From positions 62,001-126,000 of the forward strand of contig NZ_JAJPRF010000002.1 in assembly GCF_021206925.1 (NCBI RefSeq): DNA of 64,000 bases, given 5' to 3'. The notes below the pieces were generated by a model, which saw only the letters and a program-made list of their open reading frames with translations, did not search any database and was not told the origin of the DNA. The translations under genes and the position numbers were made by a program. Position 1 is the first letter of the stretch, and each line of letters opens with the position of its first letter. Shown here one piece after another: positions 54,581 through 63,525 of the stretch. This stretch comes from Rhodoflexus caldus. GTDB taxonomy: Bacteria; Bacteroidota; Bacteroidia; Cytophagales; Thermoflexibacteraceae.

Positions 54581-56122
54581 CTACCCCTGCTTTCGCATTG
54601 GTGCTGCAAGTGCTTCCACATGCCTGATTTCTATTTTCGGATTGCTTAATTTTTTGACAATGCGCTCGTTTTCTGCTTGTACTTCCGGGTCTTGCTCCAT
54701 GGCTTTTTGCCAAAGCCGCGCCTGTCTTGCCGCTTCTTCGTGATTGACCAACGGAAAAGGATAGTCTGCCCCGATGCGGCACTTGTAGAATTGTTGCTCC
54801 ATCGGTGTCATTTTCCATGGCTCGTGGATGAGCGGTGCGGGCACGTGCCAGAGTTCGGGCACCCATTTGCGGATGAAGTCGCCTTGCGGGTCGTGGTCGT
54901 AGGACTGTTTGACGGGGTGGTAAATCCGCAGGAAGTGATGCCCCACCGCAAAACTCTGCATCTGGAACTGCGGGTAGTGGATACCCGGCTCAAAATCAAG
55001 GAATTGCCGTGCCAGATGTACCGCGCCCGGTCGCCAATCTTGCCCCAAGGTATGCGTGAGCACCGATACCAGCATGGCACGCATCCGAAAGTTGAGGAAG
55101 CCTGTAGCCACCACAGCACGCATACAGGCATCTACCAGCGGGAAGCCTGTCATGCCGTTTTTCCATGCTTCTATGTATGCAGGAACGACAGTTTTGGCAA
55201 ATTTTTCATGCGCACGGTTGATGTATTCGGTTTCCATGCGACACTCCATCTCAAATTTCTGGATGTAATGACAGTGCCACCAGAGCCGCGACTGAAAATT
55301 GCGCATTTGCAGCGGCATAATGCCTGCTTGTTCTTGTTGCCTTGCCAATTGATATACCTGCCTGATACTCAGCGCACCAAAGGCAAGATAGGGCGACAAT
55401 CGGCTGCAACTGCGGCGGCTCAACTCGGGCTTGGACATGTGGCGGTTGTAGTTTTGCGCCCGCTCACTGAAAAAACTGTTAGCATAGCGCCATGCGTTGG
55501 TTTCGCCGCCCGGTTGAAAATTTTTATCATCTTTCAAAACAGCAGCGGGCAGCGGCAGTATGCGGCATTTTGGTTGCCACTCATCGGGCAAGACAAGCGG
55601 ATGCAATGCCTGTAAATTAACCTTGTCCTGCGGGGCATCCATGCGGCGTTGCCATTCTGCTACCCAGCCGTGCCGTGTGCGCAGCCCGCGGATGGTGCCG
55701 TTGCAGGGGAACTCTTGCCATGTAATGCCTTTGCTTTGACAAAATTTTTTAACGGCTTTATCTCTTGCGAAAGTGATTTGCAGGTTGCTTTCTTCGTAGG
55801 AGTACAGAAAACGGATATCTAAAATATTGGCTAATTGTTCAAATACTTCTACTGTTTCTCCATAAAAAATATACAATGGAATGCGAAAGGGTGCTAACTG
55901 CTGCTGCAAATCGTCTAAACACTGCCTGACGAAGCGCCAATGACGCGGGTCGCTTTCGGGGCAGTTCATATAGAAAGGTTCAAAGCAAAAACAGAGTAGG
56001 GTAGGCAGCCCCGTAGCAATGGCTGCCCGCAACGGTGCATGGTCGCGCAGCCGCAAATCCCGTTTGAACCATACTATCTGGCAGGCTGTCCGTTGCAAAG
56101 TTTTCTCTTGTTTTTTATACAC
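54581..56122 (-). CDS. Cryptochrome/photolyase family protein
   Basis: 513 residues from a GTG; the body begins [19 protein letters not shown]. The N-terminal photolyase alpha/beta domain and the FAD domain are both present: [78 protein letters not shown] and [43 protein letters not shown]. It either repairs UV dimers with light or acts as a blue-light sensor. The [13 protein letters not shown] pattern differs from classical CPD photolyase (WREFYY). The 5' end overlaps repeat copy C. Confidence 0.9.
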   Translation of the reverse strand: MYKKQEKTLQRTACQIVWFKRDLRLRDHAPLRAAIATGLPTLLCFCFEPFYMNCPESDPRHWRFVRQCLDDLQQQLAPFRIPLYIFYGETVEVFEQLANILDIRFLYSYEESNLQITFARDKAVKKFCQSKGITWQEFPCNGTIRGLRTRHGWVAEWQRRMDAPQDKVNLQALHPLVLPDEWQPKCRILPLPAAVLKDDKNFQPGGETNAWRYANSFFSERAQNYNRHMSKPELSRRSCSRLSPYLAFGALSIRQVYQLARQQEQAGIMPLQMRNFQSRLWWHCHYIQKFEMECRMETEYINRAHEKFAKTVVPAYIEAWKNGMTGFPLVDACMRAVVATGFLNFRMRAMLVSVLTHTLGQDWRPGAVHLARQFLDFEPGIHYPQFQMQSFAVGHHFLRIYHPVKQSYDHDPQGDFIRKWVPELWHVPAPLIHEPWKMTPMEQQFYKCRIGADYPFPLVNHEEAARQARLWQKAMEQDPEVQAENERIVKKLSNPKIEIRHVEALAAPMRKQG

Positions 56123-56219
56123 AAACCTGAGAGGCCTTAGAGCCTTTCAGGTTTTTAAATACTTGTTTTTCAATAATTTATACAAAAAATTTTTCGCAAA
56201 CTACCTGCGATTCTGTATA
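56116..56219 (+). repeat. Three-copy intergenic element, copy C
   Basis: It begins TATACA and ends TGTATA, a terminal inverted pair. Inside is the hairpin AAACCTGAGAGGC/GCCTTTCAGGTTT (56123-56154), then CTTGTTTTTCAATAA, an A/T run and CGCAAACTACCTGCG. Unlike copies A and B it does not follow a plus-strand gene. It lies across the start of the minus-strand photolyase gene, so here the hairpin is in a 5' region. Confidence 0.62.
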
Positions 56220-56448
56220 GCGTAATTGTGATGGTGCGCTCATACACCAAGGCATATGCTGTATTTCACCTGTTTGTTTTTTTACAACTAACAGACAGGG
56301 GTTAGGGTTTGCAAGCAATATATGGTTTTGCGATTTATCATTGAACCGAAAATTTGAACCGGCGAACTTTACATTTTAGCAGAAGTATGCCGACAATAAG
56401 GGCAGCAAGTCAATTCTAACGCTTAATTTGCAACTTATTTATTAACCG
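56220..56448. other. Gene-free stretch between the photolyase and mnmE genes
   Basis: With copy C, the region 56123-56448 holds no gene. The rest is AT-rich and includes a weak -7-like TTAATTTG at 56422-56429 (one mismatch) upstream of mnmE. No ORF, RNA or repeat beyond copy C was seen. Confidence 0.5.
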
Positions 56449-57816
56449 ATGCTCAACGATACCATAATAGCATTAGCAACACCGCAAGGAGTGGGCGCAA
56501 TCGCGGTCATCCGCCTTTCGGGACAGGATGCGATTACCGTTACCGACCGATTTTTCCAAAAGGCAGGTAAAAGTAAAATGCCATTGACTGCACAAAAAAC
56601 ACATACTGTCCACTTTGGTAATATCGTTGCTGCCGATGGCGAAATTATTGACGAAGTAGTGGCAACACTTTTCGTAGCCCCTCATTCTTTTACCAAAGAA
56701 AACGTGGTGGAAATTTCCTGCCACGGTTCGCCTTTTATTGTGGAGCGCATCATTAGGCTTTTTTTGGAAGCAGGGGTACGCCTTGCCAAACCCGGGGAGT
56801 TTACGCAGCGGGCATTCCTCAACGGGCGCTTTGACTTGGCACAAGCCGAGGCGGTAGCCGACCTCATCGCTGCCGATACCGAATCGGCGCGACGCAGCGC
56901 CTTGCACCAAATGCGTGGCGGATTTTCTAACGAAATTAAAAAACTACGCGAAGAGTTGATAAATTTTGCATCGCTGATAGAGTTAGAGTTAGACTTCGGT
57001 GAAGAAGATGTAGAATTTGCCGACAGAAAGCAATTGACCGATTTGGTACAAAAAATTATTGCATTTTTAGAGCGTTTGATGCAATCTTTTTCGCTGGGCA
57101 ATGTACTTAAAAACGGCGTACCGACCGTTATTGCAGGCAAACCCAATGCGGGCAAATCCACGCTGCTCAATGCCTTGCTCAACGAAGAAAAAGCCATTGT
57201 TAGCGAGATTCCGGGCACTACGCGTGATTTTATTGAAGATACCCTTGTGATTGAGGGCATTAATTTCCGATTCATTGACACTGCGGGACTGCGGCAAACC
57301 GATGACCGCATAGAGGCAATCGGGGTGGCGCGCACCCGCGAAAAAATGGCACAAGCCGCGCTCATCATCTATCTGTTTGACCTGTTGGAAACGTCGGTCA
57401 GCGAAGTAGAGGAAGCTGAAAAAGAATTGCAACAATTGGGCAAACCTTATTTGCTGGTGGGCAATAAAGTGGACAGAACCGTTCCCGATTTGGCACATCA
57501 TCCGCATATTATCCGCATTTCGGCGGCAGAGCGCATCGGGTTGGATGAGCTGAAAGCCGCCCTGTTGGAGGCTGTCAATGCCCGCCCCGTTGCCGTGGGT
57601 GAAACCGTTGTTACCAACCTGCGCCACTACGAAGCCCTTAGCAACGCTCGCCGCGCCCTTACCGACGTACTGCACGGTTTGCAAAGCCACGTTACCGCCG
57701 ACTTTGTGGCAATGGACATCCGCCACGCTCTGCGCGCCTTAGGCGAAATTACGGGCGAGATTACAACCGAAGATTTGCTGGGGAATATTTTCAGTAAGTT
57801 TTGTATCGGTAAATAA
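56449..57816 (+). CDS. mnmE: tRNA uridine-5-carboxymethylaminomethyl GTPase MnmE
   Basis: 455 residues. The N-terminal formyl-THF-binding domain (TIIALATPQGVGAIAVIRLSG) is followed by the GTPase domain with P-loop GKPNAGKSTLLNAL, the EIPGTTRDFIED switch region, DTAGLRQ and NKVD. The C-terminal helices end in FCIGK, the essential CIGK cysteine. With MnmG it modifies the wobble uridine of certain tRNAs. Monocistronic. Confidence 0.97.
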   Translation: MLNDTIIALATPQGVGAIAVIRLSGQDAITVTDRFFQKAGKSKMPLTAQKTHTVHFGNIVAADGEIIDEVVATLFVAPHSFTKENVVEISCHGSPFIVERIIRLFLEAGVRLAKPGEFTQRAFLNGRFDLAQAEAVADLIAADTESARRSALHQMRGGFSNEIKKLREELINFASLIELELDFGEEDVEFADRKQLTDLVQKIIAFLERLMQSFSLGNVLKNGVPTVIAGKPNAGKSTLLNALLNEEKAIVSEIPGTTRDFIEDTLVIEGINFRFIDTAGLRQTDDRIEAIGVARTREKMAQAALIIYLFDLLETSVSEVEEAEKELQQLGKPYLLVGNKVDRTVPDLAHHPHIIRISAAERIGLDELKAALLEAVNARPVAVGETVVTNLRHYEALSNARRALTDVLHGLQSHVTADFVAMDIRHALRALGEITGEITTEDLLGNIFSKFCIGK

Positions 57817-57889
57817 ATTTTGCAAAAAATAGAGTTTAGGCACTGATTCGGCAATCCTGCGTTATGCAGAAGGGCAGGGGAACAGTTAA

Positions 57890-58459
57890 TTACTCAACAT
57901 TTTTGCGGTAAATATCTGCAAGGGCAATCAGGCAATCGCCGATTTGCACCTGTGCGCTGATGTCGGTTTCCGTGTGCATCAGCCAATCGTTCGTATCGGT
58001 GCGGGTATAGGTTACTACCTCTGTTTGGGTGCTGTCCACCAATACGTATTGTTTGAGTGAAGCAAGTTTGAGGTAGCACTTCAGCTTGTCCGTGCGGTCG
58101 TAAACGGCAGTACTTTCCGAGAGCACCTCTATGACAATATGCGGATTGAGCAACACGTCCAAACCTTTTTGCGGCAAATTTTCCAGCACGACCTTATCGC
58201 ATACCACCGTGATGTCGGCATAGACGTACTTATCGCACTGGGGCAATTTGATGAGCAAATCGCTTGGATAGACTTGGCATTTTTTGCCTTTCAAGCAAGC
58301 ATACAACTCACCTAAAATATTACTCACAATTCGGTTGTGAGGTTCTTGCGCGCCTGCCATTGCCACAGTTTGCCCTGCGTGGTATTCGCTTTTGAAGTCG
58401 GCTTGGGCTTCTTGGGCTAAGTAGGCTTCGGGTGAGATTGGGGCTGTTTGTATTTCCAT
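57890..58459 (-). CDS. Uma2 family (DUF820) PD-(D/E)XK nuclease-like protein
   Basis: 189 residues from MEIQTAPISPEAYL; an ATG 18 codons upstream adds a segment unlike the family. The catalytic region is intact: YVYADITVVCDK, HIVIEVLSESTAVYDRTDKLKCYLKLASLKQYVLVDSTQTEV. These proteins resemble restriction-type endonucleases and are often multicopy. The function is unknown. A -7 box lies about 160 nt upstream. Confidence 0.88.
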   Translation of the reverse strand: MEIQTAPISPEAYLAQEAQADFKSEYHAGQTVAMAGAQEPHNRIVSNILGELYACLKGKKCQVYPSDLLIKLPQCDKYVYADITVVCDKVVLENLPQKGLDVLLNPHIVIEVLSESTAVYDRTDKLKCYLKLASLKQYVLVDSTQTEVVTYTRTDTNDWLMHTETDISAQVQIGDCLIALADIYRKNVE

Positions 58460-58615
58460 TGCTGCCAAGTTGTTCAAGCGAATATACGAAAATTTGCCGA
58501 CGGGTAAGAGCAATTACGGTGTCAATATCTGTAAAGCATTACCTGCGGAATGTAGCGAAAATCGGCATGATTATAAGAATGGCTGCGATTGTTCTCATGG
58601 CATATTGCATTGATA

Positions 58616-58623
58616 CAAATTTA
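58616..58623 (-). promoter_or_regulatory. Putative -7 box for the Uma2 gene
   Basis: TAAATTTG on the minus strand, a perfect match, with TTTTG about 17 nt upstream. The leader to the Uma2 ATG would be about 150 nt. Confidence 0.45.
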
Positions 58624-58746
58624 TCCCAAAGCACAAAAAGCAAAATTTTTATCGCTTTTGGCAAGGCACGTTTTCCCACAAACGGTATTAAACGCAAGTT
58701 TGCGATAGAATCTTGAAAAAATTAAATTTGATTCGTTATTGTAATT

Positions 58747-58787
58747 GTAGGGACAACGCATGCGCGTTGCACGTCGCTTGTCCCTAC
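58747..58787. repeat. Palindromic intergenic repeat
   Basis: Arms GTAGGGACAA (58747-58756) and TTGTCCCTAC (58778-58787) flank an inner palindromic AACGC/GCGTT. Hairpins of this GGGACAA...TTGTCCC type occur as dispersed repeats in several bacterial lineages. No second copy was seen in this window. Confidence 0.5.
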
Positions 58788-58889
58788 GCATATACCCACA
58801 TCAGAAAAATACAATTCAAAGGCGTGAATTTTTGCGCTAATGCTTCATTTTGATTTTTCTGATGTATAATGTTTTGATTATCAGATAAT

Positions 58890-58950
58890 TAGCAAATAAT
58901 TCGCGTTAAGTATGTTGATTGTCCAGCTGTTAGCGAATAGTTCGCTTTAA
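58890..58950. repeat. Two 20-nt near-identical direct repeats
   Basis: Copies at 58890-58909 and 58931-58950 agree at 17 of 20 positions (TAGCxAATAxTTCGC core), 41 nt apart. The second is itself palindromic (AGCGAA TAG TTCGCT). They sit just past the stop of the caspase pseudogene, so they may be its 3' region. Confidence 0.45.
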
Positions 58951-58956
58951 AAGAAC

Positions 58957-60175
58957 TTAATGGCTGACAAATGCTTTGTGGTAGTATAAAATCACATGTT
59001 CAGCCGCATGGGAGATTATGCCACGCAAATCGAGTGGTTCTGTAAATCTTTCCCGGTTAATGGCATCTTCGCTGCGCATTTGGTTCATTCGTTCTTTGGG
59101 AATAAAGGTGGCAGAACGGCTGACATGGTCGTAAAGAATTTCCAAATAGGATTGCTTGTAAAAAATCCATCCTTTATCTCCTTGCATAGTATAAGGCACC
59201 TGAACCCGCGTATATTCATCGGTATTTTCCATGATTCTAATCTCTGAAAGATATACCATATTGAAGCCTTCGTCTGTTTTGCGGCTGATGATTAAATGGA
59301 AAGTCGGTATGGCAATATTTTTGGCAGGATAGAATTTGTACATAAACTCCATGGCCTCATGGTTGCAAAAATCGGTAAAAGACGAATCGCGTTGCCAGAC
59401 GCTCATTTTTTGACTGTCAAAAAGTTGCTCATACTTAACAGCCTTAATGCTGTCGGCTATGCGTTGTTTTTCAACTCTGTCAATGCTGTCGCGCGTCTTT
59501 TTTTCGAGTGCCAAACGTATGGCTTCTGCTTTTGCTTCCTCTTTTGCTTTTTGGATACTGTCGGCAATTCTTTTTTGTTCGGCTTCTTTGAATAGTTTTT
59601 GTGCTGTGGCAATGCTGTCGGCGCGCTTTTTTCTAGGGCTTTACGCATTTCCGCCTCTTTGGCTGCTTGCTGTGCCAATACAATTTTTTCTTTAAGGGTT
59701 TTTATTTTACTGAGGTTTGGCCCATTTTGCTCTGCAATGGTAATTTGTGCAAAAGCTGTTTCCATATCGCCCTTTTTGTAAGCTTTTTCAGCCGCTTCAT
59801 AGGCTGCTAATGCTTTCACAGGGTCAGGGGTATCCAATAGCCAATGTTGGTTCGGGTATTCAGATAGCCGTGCCCGGAAAAATAAATAACCAGATTGTCC
59901 CCTTTTTCTAACTTATTGGCAAAGTATTCAAACTTGTCAAAAATATTTTTCCTTGTGGCGGCCTCATCAAAAAGCGTAACAATGTTTTCCGGCTCAAAGT
60001 GATAATTAGCAGTCAGTACGTCAATCAGGTCGCGTGCATCTTTCACGGCATTGGTCAGTTGGCGAAAGTGCACATATTTATTAACGCCAACCACAAAAAG
60101 ATAGTTTTTGCCCTTTTGGCTAAAAGAAAATAGGTTGGGTTTTTCTTGCCTGTATCTCCCTCTCGTTTCCGGCAT
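58957..60175 (-). pseudogene. Decayed caspase-TPR gene with two -1 breaks and the catalytic-Cys half missing
   Basis: Three consecutive frames on the minus strand, each shifted -1 from the last. The first (59816-60175) starts with an ATG and carries a caspase N-half (YLFVVGVNKYVHFRQL) with the histidine (IYFSGHGYL, H102), homologous to the gene at 48207-50288. It stops at GYWIP, before the cysteine half. The second (59457-59837) has a TPR-like helix pair (AYEAAEKAYKKGDMETAFAQI) and reaches a run of six A near 59630. The third (58957-59514 and upstream) resumes an ADSI-repeat coiled coil and an unrecognised C-terminal domain. Sequencing error at the A-run could repair one break, but the lost Cys half means a deletion. 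Confidence 0.72.
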
Positions 60176-60308
60176 AGTAGTAAGTAGTCGGGTTTGTCGT
60201 AGTTTACTTGCAATATTATAAAAAAACTTGATGTAAACTCAAATAAATGATGTTCAATGCAGGCGGATTTAGAATTTCCTGCTTTGCGTTGCCGGATTAC
60301 AGTTGTTC

Positions 60309-60482
60309 TTACTGTTGTTGCTTTGTTCGGAGAACGTAGCTTGCCGTTAGTGCGGCAATGGCAATTGCAAGATAAATCAGCCCCTCGGTTGAAATGCCCC
60401 CGCTCAGGCTGTAAATGGCACTTACCAGTAATAACATGCCTGCAATAAATGCCAACATAGCAAAAAAGTTTTTGTTCATCAT
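60309..60482 (-). CDS. 57-aa two-helix membrane protein downstream of pgk
   Basis: A short frame starts MMNKNFFAML; a second ATG one codon later is an equal alternative. Two TM helices are visible (AFIAGMLLLVSAIYS and a second, LIYLAIAIAALTASYVL), and it ends RTKQQQ. The pgk gene lies 85 nt upstream and its terminator stands between them, so the small gene may rely on read-through or its own promoter. No function recognised. Confidence 0.6.
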   Translation of the reverse strand: MMNKNFFAMLAFIAGMLLLVSAIYSLSGGISTEGLIYLAIAIAALTASYVLRTKQQQ

Positions 60483-60504
60483 GGGAATAAATAAGTTGAA
60501 TTTG

Positions 60505-60545
60505 AAAAAAATATCGTTGGTAGTTGTAACGCCGCCAACGATATT
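60505..60545 (-). terminator. Rho-independent terminator of pgk
   Basis: On the minus strand a perfect 10-bp stem ATATCGTTGG/CCAACGATAT with a 14-nt loop is followed by six T. It lies about 23 nt past the pgk stop. Confidence 0.85.
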
Positions 60546-60567
60546 TGTGTATTGTCAAAGAAAATGC

Positions 60568-61752
60568 TTAGCCGAGTGCTTTCACTCCCGGCAATACTTT
60601 GCCCTCTATGAGCTCGAGCAGTGCGCCGCCGCCTGTTGAAACATAGGACACATCGTTGCTATAGCCTAATTGGTTGATGGCTGCCGCTGAATCTCCGCCA
60701 CCGATGAGCGAGTAAGCTCCGTTTTTAGTGGCTGCTACTACCGCTTCGGCAATTTCAATGGTTCCGCGGGCAAAGTTGCTGAACTCAAAAACGCCCATAG
60801 GGCCATTCCAGAGGATGGTTTTAGAGTTCTGAATGATTGCGGCGTACTCGGCGCGTGCTTGGGGGCCGATGTCCAGCGCCATCCATCCCGGTGCAATCTC
60901 CATGCTGTTCACTAAATGTTCGGTAGCATCGTTGCTGAAAGAGTCGCCAACGACACTATCTACGGGTAGGAGCAGTTTTACGCCCTTTTCTTTGGCTTTT
61001 TTTACCAAATCCAGTGCTACGTGTAATTTATCATCCTCACAAAGCGAATTACCGATTTCGCCGCCTGCCGCTTTGAAGAATGTGTAGGCCATTGCACCGC
61101 CAATCAGCAGATTATCTACTTTGCCTAACAGTTGTTCAATAATGAGAATTTTATCGGAAATTTTTGCGCCGCCCATAATAGCCGTGAAAGGCCTTTCGGG
61201 ATTGTTCATTATTTTTTCGGCATTCTCTAATTCTGCCTGCATCAGATAGCCGCAGATTTTGTCAGTGAAAAATTGTGCGACAATGGTAGTAGAGGCATGT
61301 GCGCGATGTGCCGTTCCAAAAGCATCGTTTACGTAAACATTGCCCAGTTTGGAAAGTTTTTCGGCAAAATTGACGTCGCCTTTTTCTTCTTCTTTGTAGA
61401 ACCGCAAATTTTCTAATAATAAAACTTCGCCGCCGCGCAGGTTTGCAGCCTTGCTGAATGCCTGCTCTCCGATACAGTCATCGGCAAAATGCACGGGGGC
61501 TTCGAGCAATTCGCTCAGCCTGCCAACGATGTGTTTCAGCGAATATCTTTCTTCGGGGCCTCCCTTGGGTCTTCCCAAGTGCGACATCAGGATGGCACTG
61601 CCCCAGTCGTTCAATATTTTTTTAATGGTAGGAACGGCCGCTCTGATGCGCGTATCGTCAGTAATTTGAAAATCATCGTCTAAGGGCACATTAAAATCAA
61701 CGCGTACGAGCGCTTTTTTGCCCGCGAAAGAGAATTCATTGAGATACCTCAT
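60568..61752 (-). CDS. pgk: Phosphoglycerate kinase
   Basis: 394 residues from MRYLNEFSF; a start 17 codons upstream gives a basic leader and is less likely. PGK signatures: [26 protein letters not shown], and the C-domain [38 protein letters not shown] and GGGDSAAAI. It makes ATP from 1,3-bisphosphoglycerate in glycolysis. Divergent from the DUF819 gene. Confidence 0.97.
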   Translation of the reverse strand: MRYLNEFSFAGKKALVRVDFNVPLDDDFQITDDTRIRAAVPTIKKILNDWGSAILMSHLGRPKGGPEERYSLKHIVGRLSELLEAPVHFADDCIGEQAFSKAANLRGGEVLLLENLRFYKEEEKGDVNFAEKLSKLGNVYVNDAFGTAHRAHASTTIVAQFFTDKICGYLMQAELENAEKIMNNPERPFTAIMGGAKISDKILIIEQLLGKVDNLLIGGAMAYTFFKAAGGEIGNSLCEDDKLHVALDLVKKAKEKGVKLLLPVDSVVGDSFSNDATEHLVNSMEIAPGWMALDIGPQARAEYAAIIQNSKTILWNGPMGVFEFSNFARGTIEIAEAVVAATKNGAYSLIGGGDSAAAINQLGYSNDVSYVSTGGGALLELIEGKVLPGVKALG

Positions 61753-61834
61753 AAAAAAGTTAGGTTTAGTTTTTTTCCGTTTTGACTTCGTAAACTTAGC
61801 CAATTTATTGTTTTTTGCAGCAAAACGCAGAAAA

Positions 61835-63100
61835 ATGAAAACACCTTTGATTACAAATGATGCCGTTGTGCTGGGATTGCTCCTCTCGGTGCTGGCTTTG
61901 GTTTTTTATACTTCAAGCCAAAAAACGCCTTTTTGGACGAAGTTTTACGGCATCGTGCCAAGCCTGTTGTTGTGTTATTTCATCCCTTCGTTGTTCAATA
62001 CTTTCGGGCTGATTTCGGGCGAGGCATCAGGATTGTATAAAGTGGCTTCCCGTTATTTTTTGCCTACTGCGCTTATCTTGCTGACTATCAGCATGGATTT
62101 CCCCGCTATTGTCAGGCTTGGGCCTAAAGCACTCATCGTTTTTTTGGCCGGCACGCTGGGTATAGTCATCGGCGGGCCGATTGCCTTGCTGGCTATTGCG
62201 GCAATAGACCCCTCTGTTTTGCAAACAAGCGGCGGCGATGAAACATGGCGCGGTATGGCTACCATTGCGGGTAGTTGGATAGGCGGCAGTGCCAATCAAA
62301 CTGCCATGAAAGAAGTATTTGGCGCAAGTGATAAACTTTTTTCAACGATGATTGCCGTTGATGTCATTGTGGCAAATATATGGACGGCCTGCCTGCTCTA
62401 CGGCGCAGCCCGTTCGCAAAAGGTGGATGCCCTGCTCAAAGCCGATGCTTCGGTAATTGAAGAAACGAAAAATCGCATTGAGGCCTATCGGGCAAGCATT
62501 ATGCAAATTCCTGCGCTGCGCGATACAATGAATATTATGGCCGTAGGCTTTGGCGGTACTGCCGTTGCGCACCTGCTCGCCGATTGGATTGTGCCTGCCT
62601 TAGACACACAAAAAGAGTTTTTGGAATCCATTTACCTCAGTTCGGTTATTTCAGCCTTTTTTTGGATTGTGCTGATTGCCACCACCATAGGTTTGCTACT
62701 GTCTTTCTGGCAGCCTGCCCGCCGGTTGGAAGGGGTAGGAGCATCGCGGATTGGCAGCGCCTTTGTGTATTTGCTGGTGGCTACTATCGGTATGCAAATG
62801 GATGTGCTGGCGATTTTTGACAATCCGATATTGTTTTTGGGAGGCGTTATCTGGATGTTGAGCCACGTAGGCATTACGCTGCTGGTAGCATGGCTGATTA
62901 AAGCACCCTTTTTCTTTGTGGCAGTGGGCAGTCAGGCCAATGTGGGCGGTGCGGCTTCTGCGCCCATTGTTGCCTCCGCTTTCCATCCTGTCCTTGCGCC
63001 CGTTGGAGTGCTGCTTTCCGTATTAGGCTATGCCTTAGGCACTTACGGTGGATGGTTGTGCGGCGTAAGTATGCAGATTATATTTGAATGGATGAAATGA
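61835..63100 (+). CDS. DUF819 family membrane protein
   Basis: 421 residues with about 10-12 TM helices. DUF819 (YjcL-like) pattern: [28 protein letters not shown], the [17 protein letters not shown] segment, and the C-terminal [22 protein letters not shown] repeat. The duplicated G-x-G-A-N motifs suggest a two-fold transporter. The solute is unknown. The start is the ATG giving MKTPLITND; the longer frame enters the pgk promoter region. Confidence 0.9.
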   Translation: MKTPLITNDAVVLGLLLSVLALVFYTSSQKTPFWTKFYGIVPSLLLCYFIPSLFNTFGLISGEASGLYKVASRYFLPTALILLTISMDFPAIVRLGPKALIVFLAGTLGIVIGGPIALLAIAAIDPSVLQTSGGDETWRGMATIAGSWIGGSANQTAMKEVFGASDKLFSTMIAVDVIVANIWTACLLYGAARSQKVDALLKADASVIEETKNRIEAYRASIMQIPALRDTMNIMAVGFGGTAVAHLLADWIVPALDTQKEFLESIYLSSVISAFFWIVLIATTIGLLLSFWQPARRLEGVGASRIGSAFVYLLVATIGMQMDVLAIFDNPILFLGGVIWMLSHVGITLLVAWLIKAPFFFVAVGSQANVGGAASAPIVASAFHPVLAPVGVLLSVLGYALGTYGGWLCGVSMQIIFEWMK

Positions 63101-63525
63101 TTGTAGGATTTTGTGCGTTTGTAGAAACTCGGGTAAAGGTGGTAAAACCGTAGGTTTGCCATCTTTACAGGTCTGATAAAATCCACTTTCGCAAAACGCT
63201 GTTAGACGTTTTATATTTCTGCCGTTGTGTATGGTAAGACTTATGAAAAAAACTATGCTTTTGTAATTGCATAAGTCCTAATATTCCTTACACACGATAA
63301 GTGGTTGCTTATAAGCAACGTGTAACGAGATACAAACAACAGCAAAGGATGTACTACTCTGCTTACTTACAAGCTGCAACTTCTATTAACAAATATTTAA
63401 CATTAGAAATTTGGAAATATAAGGGGGGGTATTTACTTGCAGATGTAAATTTTAGACCTTTTGTGTATTGATTATCAGCGAATTGATTAATTTTGTGTAG
63501 TGATTTTATCAAATGTAGATACAAT
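63101..63525. other. 425-nt gene-free stretch upstream of the transposase
   Basis: Contains an inverted pair GACTTATG/CATAAGTC (63238-63245 and 63270-63277), a perfect 16-nt palindrome GTTGCTTATAAGCAAC (63304-63319) and a seven-G run near 63424. It may hold the left end of the IS, but no duplicated target site can be confirmed because the right end is off the window. Confidence 0.5.

Larger units (their letters stand above)
58460..58956. other. 497-nt gene-poor stretch between the Uma2 gene and the caspase pseudogene
   Basis: It holds the Uma2 promoter, a 19-codon hydrophobic reading frame (58539-58598, minus strand, ending IFATFRR) of doubtful status, a 41-nt palindromic hairpin (58747-58787) and two 20-nt repeats at 58890-58950. 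No convincing full-length gene is present. Confidence 0.5.

Noticed and set aside
53496-54743. 415-codon frame on the plus strand opposite valS
   Set aside because: It is antisense to a complete, well-supported synthetase and its composition is low-complexity from complementary codons.
54677-55615. 312-codon frame opposite the photolyase gene
   Set aside because: It lies wholly antisense to conserved photolyase motifs and shows no family signature.
58539-58598. 19-codon hydrophobic frame upstream of the Uma2 gene
   Set aside because: A perfect -7 box stands upstream, but the frame is too short, has no known motif and no conservation can be judged; kept only as a note.
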